Positions 21,191 to 23,503 of a DNA stretch of 23,503 nucleotides are shown piece by piece. Numbering within the stretch: the first letter of the stretch is position 1; every line of letters starts with the position of its first letter. The DNA is taken from IMG/VR virus record IMGVR_UViG_3300027754_000447, positions 1-23,503 of that record. One strand, written 5' to 3'. Source of the stretch: a virus. The translations under genes and the position numbers were made by a program. The notes under the pieces are model-generated. The model worked only from the letters and a program-made list of their open reading frames with translations. It was not told the origin of the DNA and made no database searches.

Positions 21191-21730
21191 TTATAACAAC
21201 AACATTGCCTTAGTTTGTAACTCAGTTAATTCATATCCTTTCAAAGCATTCTTAAATTGCTCAGTAGTTAATTCTCCATTTGATACTTTAGTAAGTCCCG
21301 ATTCAAAACGCTCCTGAGGAAATAATTTACTTACCGCTTCTCGTGCCGTGTTCCCATCGTCATCCACCGCCTGTAAACTTAAAAGCGTTTGTAAACTTCC
21401 TCTTCGGTAGTAAGTAATCGAAGCAATTAATTTCTGTGGGTCTGTAATCATTGGAAGAACTAAACTGCTTTCTATCTTATCTCCGTTATCTATGTCTATT
21501 ATCTGAGTGCACACTTTGCCATCTAAGATTGGTTGTAAGAGTATTAATCCGTGTTTTAATAGGATTGGTTCAGTAGCTTCTAAAATAGCGTTTAAATCAG
21601 CGTATTTTGATTTAAAGAAAGGATTGTTACTTCCTTTAGTAACTTTACCTATCTCTTGCTTTGCTTTCCATAGCTTAGTGTAGATAGTTTCGCTTTTCGG
21701 TAGAACGTCTACCACTTCTTCTTTTTTCAT
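21191..21730 (-). CDS. erf: ERF-family single-strand annealing recombinase
   Basis: 179 aa. The ERF core is SNNPFFKSKYADLNAILEAT (residues 34-53) with EPILLKHGLILLQPI, then SSLVLPMITDPQKLIASITY and YRRGSLQTLLSLQAVDDDGN (about 85-127). This matches the ERF/Sak-like family, in which the central part binds DNA and the SITYYRRYxLxxLLxLxxxDDDGN motif is diagnostic. The protein anneals complementary single strands, working with the exonuclease two genes downstream. The C-terminal helix region (ELTTEQFKNALKGYELTELQ) may bind SSB or partners. It has its own candidate promoter at 21755. Confidence 0.9.
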   Translation of the reverse strand: MKKEEVVDVLPKSETIYTKLWKAKQEIGKVTKGSNNPFFKSKYADLNAILEATEPILLKHGLILLQPILDGKVCTQIIDIDNGDKIESSLVLPMITDPQKLIASITYYRRGSLQTLLSLQAVDDDGNTAREAVSKLFPQERFESGLTKVSNGELTTEQFKNALKGYELTELQTKAMLLL

Positions 21731-21754
21731 AGTTATTCTGTTTTTAATTGTTTA

Positions 21755-21762
21755 CAAATATA
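21755..21762 (-). promoter_or_regulatory. Possible promoter for the recombination cassette
   Basis: TATATTTG (21762-21755, minus strand) followed by TAAACAATTAAAAACAG, 25 bp before the erf start. There is no TTG at the expected distance; a perfect dyad (see 21778-21795) stands there instead, which suggests a regulated promoter. Confidence 0.5.
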
Positions 21763-21777
21763 ATAGTTATTCACTTA

Positions 21778-21795
21778 TCAGATACTTTTATCTGA
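21778..21795. promoter_or_regulatory. Perfect 7-bp dyad at the -33 zone of the erf promoter
   Basis: TCAGATA-CTTT-TATCTGA is perfectly symmetric with a 4-nt centre. It spans the last codons of the DnaA-like gene and begins about 16 bp upstream of the -7 box of the erf promoter. It could be an operator or an mRNA hairpin; there is no T-tract on the minus strand to make it a terminator. Confidence 0.4.
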
Positions 21796-22188
21796 AATTA
21801 TTTCAATCAATTCTCTTTTTAATTGTACAAATTCACCATACTTAGTTGCAGTTAACAATCTTCTTTCAATATCGCTAATACATTTTGTTTGTGCTGGGTA
21901 TATATGTTCCTGATTTATAATGCAATTTTCAATATCATTCGGTAACTCTCCTATGTATTCTAAAAAATCAACGTAGTTTATATTCTCATCATATACTTTC
22001 AAAGCGTGTATTACAGTTGCGTGGTCTTTATTAAGTAAGCTACCAATAAAAGAAAATGTGAAATTCATATCTCTTAAGGTTCTGCATAAAAAAGAACGCT
22101 TATAAACTAAATTTCTTTTTCGTGTTTTTGAATTCAATCCGTGAAATTCAATTACTTGTTTTAAACTATCAATGTCTATTTCTCTCAT
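21778..22188 (-). CDS. Stand-alone DnaA domain-IV-like DNA-binding protein
   Basis: 136 aa. KTRKRNLVYKRSFLCRTLRD, then FTFSFIGSLLNKDHATVIHA LKVYDE is the helix-turn-helix of DnaA domain IV, whose signature in DnaA is DHTTVxHA (here KDHATVIHA, residues 54-62). There is no AAA+ ATPase domain. The C-terminal 65 residues (YIGELPNDIENCIINQEHIY and later a Leu/Glu helix) are unassigned. It could bind DnaA-box-like sites as a regulator or origin binder. It is the first sizeable gene of the early region. Confidence 0.8.
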   Translation of the reverse strand: MREIDIDSLKQVIEFHGLNSKTRKRNLVYKRSFLCRTLRDMNFTFSFIGSLLNKDHATVIHALKVYDENINYVDFLEYIGELPNDIENCIINQEHIYPAQTKCISDIERRLLTATKYGEFVQLKRELIEIISDKSI

Positions 22189-22212
22189 AATGTTAAATAG
22201 TTTTTAAATATT

Positions 22213-22377
22213 TCAATGTTTTTGTAAATAGTATTTAATGAAGTAGTCGCATTTGCCTTTTTCGTTAGGCTTTATATCTGCGTATGTTTGCCAATATTTA
22301 GATGGCTCTGCCATATATCGGTAACACTCTTTCTTTAGTTTGCAAGTTTCATTTTTGCACATTGCTATATCTGGCAT
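22213..22377 (-). CDS. Small conserved phage Cys protein (CKN..C.LK..CYRYMA.PS type)
   Basis: 54 aa: MPDIAMCKNETCKLKKECYR, then YMAEPSKYWQTYADIKPNEK and GKCDYFI. Cys at 7, 12, 18 and 43 match a small phage protein family I recognise across hosts (CxxxxCxxxxxCYR..A.PS.Y......G.C.YF). The four Cys may bind a zinc ion. The role is unknown. Start and stop are clear and no longer frame competes. Confidence 0.7.
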   Translation of the reverse strand: MPDIAMCKNETCKLKKECYRYMAEPSKYWQTYADIKPNEKGKCDYFIKYYLQKH

Positions 22378-22382
22378 CTTAC

Positions 22383-22405
22383 TCTGATTTAAAGGTTTCG
22401 TTGTA
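22383..22405. repeat. 23-bp direct repeat, left copy
   Basis: Identical to 22532-22554, 149 bp away. On the minus strand one frame reads LYNETFKSE-stop, the same C-terminal tail as the 73-aa gene. It is probably a leftover of a duplicated C-terminus. Confidence 0.75.
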
Positions 22406-22526
22406 TAATTTCATCTGCTTCATCACACATTATTTCAAAATATTTATCTCTTTGAAAATAAGGCATTAAAGTTATATAGTAAATTTTAAATAAAATATTT
22501 TTCATAAAATCAATTATTTTTTTCAT
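22389..22526 (-). CDS. Very small hypothetical protein ending in the 23-bp repeat
   Basis: 45 aa: MKKIIDFMKNILFKIYYITL then MPYFQRDKYFEIMCDEADEI and IQRNL. It is basic and aromatic, rather AT-driven in composition. Its last codons use the 23-bp repeat in a frame different from the one used by the 73-aa gene. It could be a real small protein or a decaying remnant; confidence is limited. Confidence 0.4.
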   Translation of the reverse strand: MKKIIDFMKNILFKIYYITLMPYFQRDKYFEIMCDEADEIIQRNL

Positions 22527-22527
22527 T

Positions 22528-22749
22528 CTATTCTGATTTAAAGGTTTCGTTGTAGTAATCTTCTGGATATTTAAAATTTCCTAATCCTTCGCAATAATCT
22601 TCATACCATTCATTTGCAAATTGTATAATTTGTTGCTTCTCCATTTCTTTAGCGTGATTAAATGCTATTTCCCACTCATAATCATCAAAGGGTTGTACTT
22701 TTTGACCTTGACGTATTTTTTCAAGCCATTCTACTGCTGTCTGTTTCAT
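22528..22749 (-). CDS. Small conserved phage protein with YYNETFK tail
   Basis: 73 aa: MKQTAVEWLEKIRQGQKVQP, then EWEIAFNHAKEMEKQQIIQF ANEWYED and the end YPEDYYNETFKSE. This MKQTAVEWL ... A..MEKQQII.F ... YYNETF plan is a common small protein in flavobacterial phages, of unknown role. The last codons are shared with the 23-bp repeat. Its ATG overlaps the preceding stop (ATGA). Confidence 0.75.
   Translation of the reverse strand: MKQTAVEWLEKIRQGQKVQPFDDYEWEIAFNHAKEMEKQQIIQFANEWYEDYCEGLGNFKYPEDYYNETFKSE
22532..22554. repeat. 23-bp direct repeat, right copy
   Basis: Second copy of the repeat at 22383-22405. It encodes the tail YYNETFKSE of the 73-aa protein. Confidence 0.75.
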
Positions 22750-22889
22750 ATCTCACTTATATCTGTAATTAAACCTTTCCATAATTGGAATTTATCTTTA
22801 GCATCTGACTGAGTGTATGCGCTTACAATTAAGTAACGCTCCTCCCAAGTCTTTAGCTTTACCTTGTATGTTATCTTAAATCTTTTCAT
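22746..22889 (-). CDS. Very small hypothetical protein
   Basis: 47 aa: MKRFKITYKVKLKTWEERYL then IVSAYTQSDAKDKFQLWKGL and ITDISEI. It has alternating beta then helix (VSAYTQSDAKDKFQLW recalls the A.S..DA...F pattern of small phage proteins). It overlaps the upstream gene by 14 bp and its stop overlaps the next ATG (ATGA). No function known. Confidence 0.65.
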   Translation of the reverse strand: MKRFKITYKVKLKTWEERYLIVSAYTQSDAKDKFQLWKGLITDISEI

Positions 22890-23064
22890 AGCTTTTTATT
22901 TCTGAAATTCTGTTAACTAATTCTGCATTATAATTATTCCAATATCTTTTTAAGTCTCCGTGTCTTACTCCGTTGTTAGGGATGAACTCGTTTTCTAATG
23001 TCGTAGGCTTTACGTGTTGGTTAAATGCCTCTGCTACTTTCTTAAATACGTTCCGTGTTTTCAT
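22876..23064 (-). CDS. Small hypothetical protein
   Basis: 62 aa: MKTRNVFKKVAEAFNQHVKP, then LENEFIPNNGVRHGDLKRYW and NNYNAELVNRISEIKSYEKI. Basic and helical. Its first codons contain one AAACACGGA motif. It overlaps the upstream gene by 4 bp (ATGA). Not recognised; a small DNA-binding or inhibitory early protein would fit the place but is not shown. Confidence 0.6.
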   Translation of the reverse strand: MKTRNVFKKVAEAFNQHVKPTTLENEFIPNNGVRHGDLKRYWNNYNAELVNRISEIKSYEKI

Positions 23065-23198
23065 AATGACAATATTAGTTTGTGATACTCTTTAATTAAA
23101 TTATCTAATCTGTTTAGTGTTTCTTCTGAATAAACATCCGTGTTTGCTTGTCGCTCAATTTCTAATTGCTCAACGTACTTTTTTAAATCTTCTTTCAT
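23061..23198 (-). CDS. Small coiled-coil early protein
   Basis: 45 aa from the ATG at 23198 (MKEDLKKYVEQLEIERQANT, then SEETLNRLDNLIKEYHKLIL). The frame is open upstream to 23273, but that part would read through a GC-rich structured spacer and overlap the gene before, so the later ATG is preferred. The ATG follows ACAAAACAG, the same initiation context as the first gene. Helical, unknown function. Confidence 0.6.
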   Translation of the reverse strand: MKEDLKKYVEQLEIERQANTDVYSEETLNRLDNLIKEYHKLILSL

Positions 23199-23213
23199 CT
23201 GTTTTGTATTATT

Positions 23214-23238
23214 GTGCGTTACCGAGTCGCACCCCTCG
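23214..23238 (-). ncRNA. Possible compact H-type pseudoknot in the early leader
   Basis: A GC-rich island in AT-rich DNA. Minus strand: CGAG GG GTGCG A CTCG GTAA CGCAC. Stem 1 is CGAG/CTCG (23238-23235 with 23226-23223). Stem 2 is GTGCG/CGCAC (23232-23228 with 23218-23214), and its 5' strand lies in loop 1, so both stems can form only as a pseudoknot. It ends 15 nt before the ATG at 23198. Could be a riboswitch-like or translational control element, or chance. Confidence 0.4.
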
Positions 23239-23244
23239 TTGTTT

Positions 23245-23394
23245 TTAGTATTGTGTTTTAATATTATAAACAATACAATCTTTATATTCTTTCTGCAATT
23301 TTTTCATTGCTTTAAAAACATCTTCATTTTTAAATACAACATATTTTACTTCGTTATTATGTCCGATTTCAATTTCAATTTTACTTGCTTTCAT
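23245..23394 (-). CDS. First early gene, 49-aa hypothetical protein
   Basis: 49 aa: MKASKIEIEIGHNNEVKYVV then FKNEDVFKAMKKLQKEYKDC and IVYNIKTQY. It has an N-terminal beta hairpin and an Lys-rich helix. It stands 38 bp after the -7 box of the strong promoter and is the first gene of the transcript. The start context is ACAAAACAG-ATG. Function unknown. Confidence 0.65.
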   Translation of the reverse strand: MKASKIEIEIGHNNEVKYVVFKNEDVFKAMKKLQKEYKDCIVYNIKTQY

Positions 23395-23431
23395 CTGTTT
23401 TGTTTTTTTGTTTTGTGCCTTATTGACCTTA

Positions 23432-23462
23432 CAAATGTACGCAATTGTTTATAACTACCAAA
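23432..23462 (-). promoter_or_regulatory. Early operon promoter
   Basis: Minus strand: TTTG (23462-23459), 19 bp, TACATTTG (23439-23432). This fits the Bacteroidetes TTTG / TAnnTTTG consensus best of all sites in the window. Upstream is an A/T-rich tract at the window edge (23463-23503). It should drive the early genes running left. No gene was found between 23395 and 23503. Confidence 0.75.
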
Positions 23463-23503
23463 CTTTTACACAATTATTTTTACTTTTTTTTTTATTTATT
23501 TTT

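Noticed and set aside
1-23503. tRNA genes, CRISPR arrays and insertion sequences
   Set aside because: No cloverleaf with TTC-containing arm, no regular repeat-spacer array and no transposase were found on either strand by eye.

Overview
The window looks like part of a tailed phage or prophage of a Bacteroidetes host, most probably a flavobacterium. The DNA is AT-rich. Every supported gene lies on the minus strand. Visible promoters follow the Bacteroidetes pattern (TTG or TTTG, about 19 bp, then TAnnTTTG). The proteins resemble families I know from Flavobacterium phages and prophages. No integrase, repressor, lysis, tRNA or CRISPR locus is seen, so temperate or virulent lifestyle cannot be decided here. 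Function calls rest on motif recognition by eye, not on database searches.

Transcription runs from high to low coordinates. The right end (about 23460 to 21780) starts at a good promoter. It carries small early proteins and a stand-alone DnaA-domain-IV-like DNA-binding protein. Next (21730 to 19225) comes a recombination cassette: an ERF-type annealing protein, a YqaJ/lambda-exonuclease-like nuclease and a small protein with an SSB-like tail. HNH homing endonuclease genes sit on both sides of the exonuclease. The replication block (19190 to 17359) holds a structured leader RNA with two complementary loops, a 61-aa protein, a DnaD/lambda-O-like initiator gene with TGCA-rich repeats inside it, and a RecA/DnaB-fold helicase. 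After it come a coiled-coil protein, NinG, a PD-(D/E)XK-like protein, several small proteins and a sigma-like factor (17381 to 14561).

The morphogenesis block (14416 to 77) has small proteins, a HAD-fold fusion, small and large terminase subunits, a tail assembly chaperone made by an apparent programmed -1 frameshift, neck and tail proteins, the tape measure protein, an XkdF-like prohead protease, a C1q-like virion protein, a membrane-anchored GAF-like protein, a Cys-rich 65-aa protein, a scaffold-like protein and the major capsid protein. A strong intrinsic terminator ends the block. Tail genes lie between the terminase and the head protease/capsid genes. No portal or major tail protein is recognised, so these should lie beyond the left edge or are too divergent to see.

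Most genes touch or overlap (ATGA, TAATG, TGATG), which indicates one long translationally coupled array. Eight small genes shorter than 60 codons were found by direct reading of the junctions. The least explained signals are: the kissing-loop leader RNA before the initiator gene, a second structured leader before an HNH gene, a possible H-type pseudoknot near the first promoter, 11-bp-phased TGCA repeats inside the initiator gene (candidate origin), and a strand-biased 9-mer, AAACACGRA, seen in all three reading frames.
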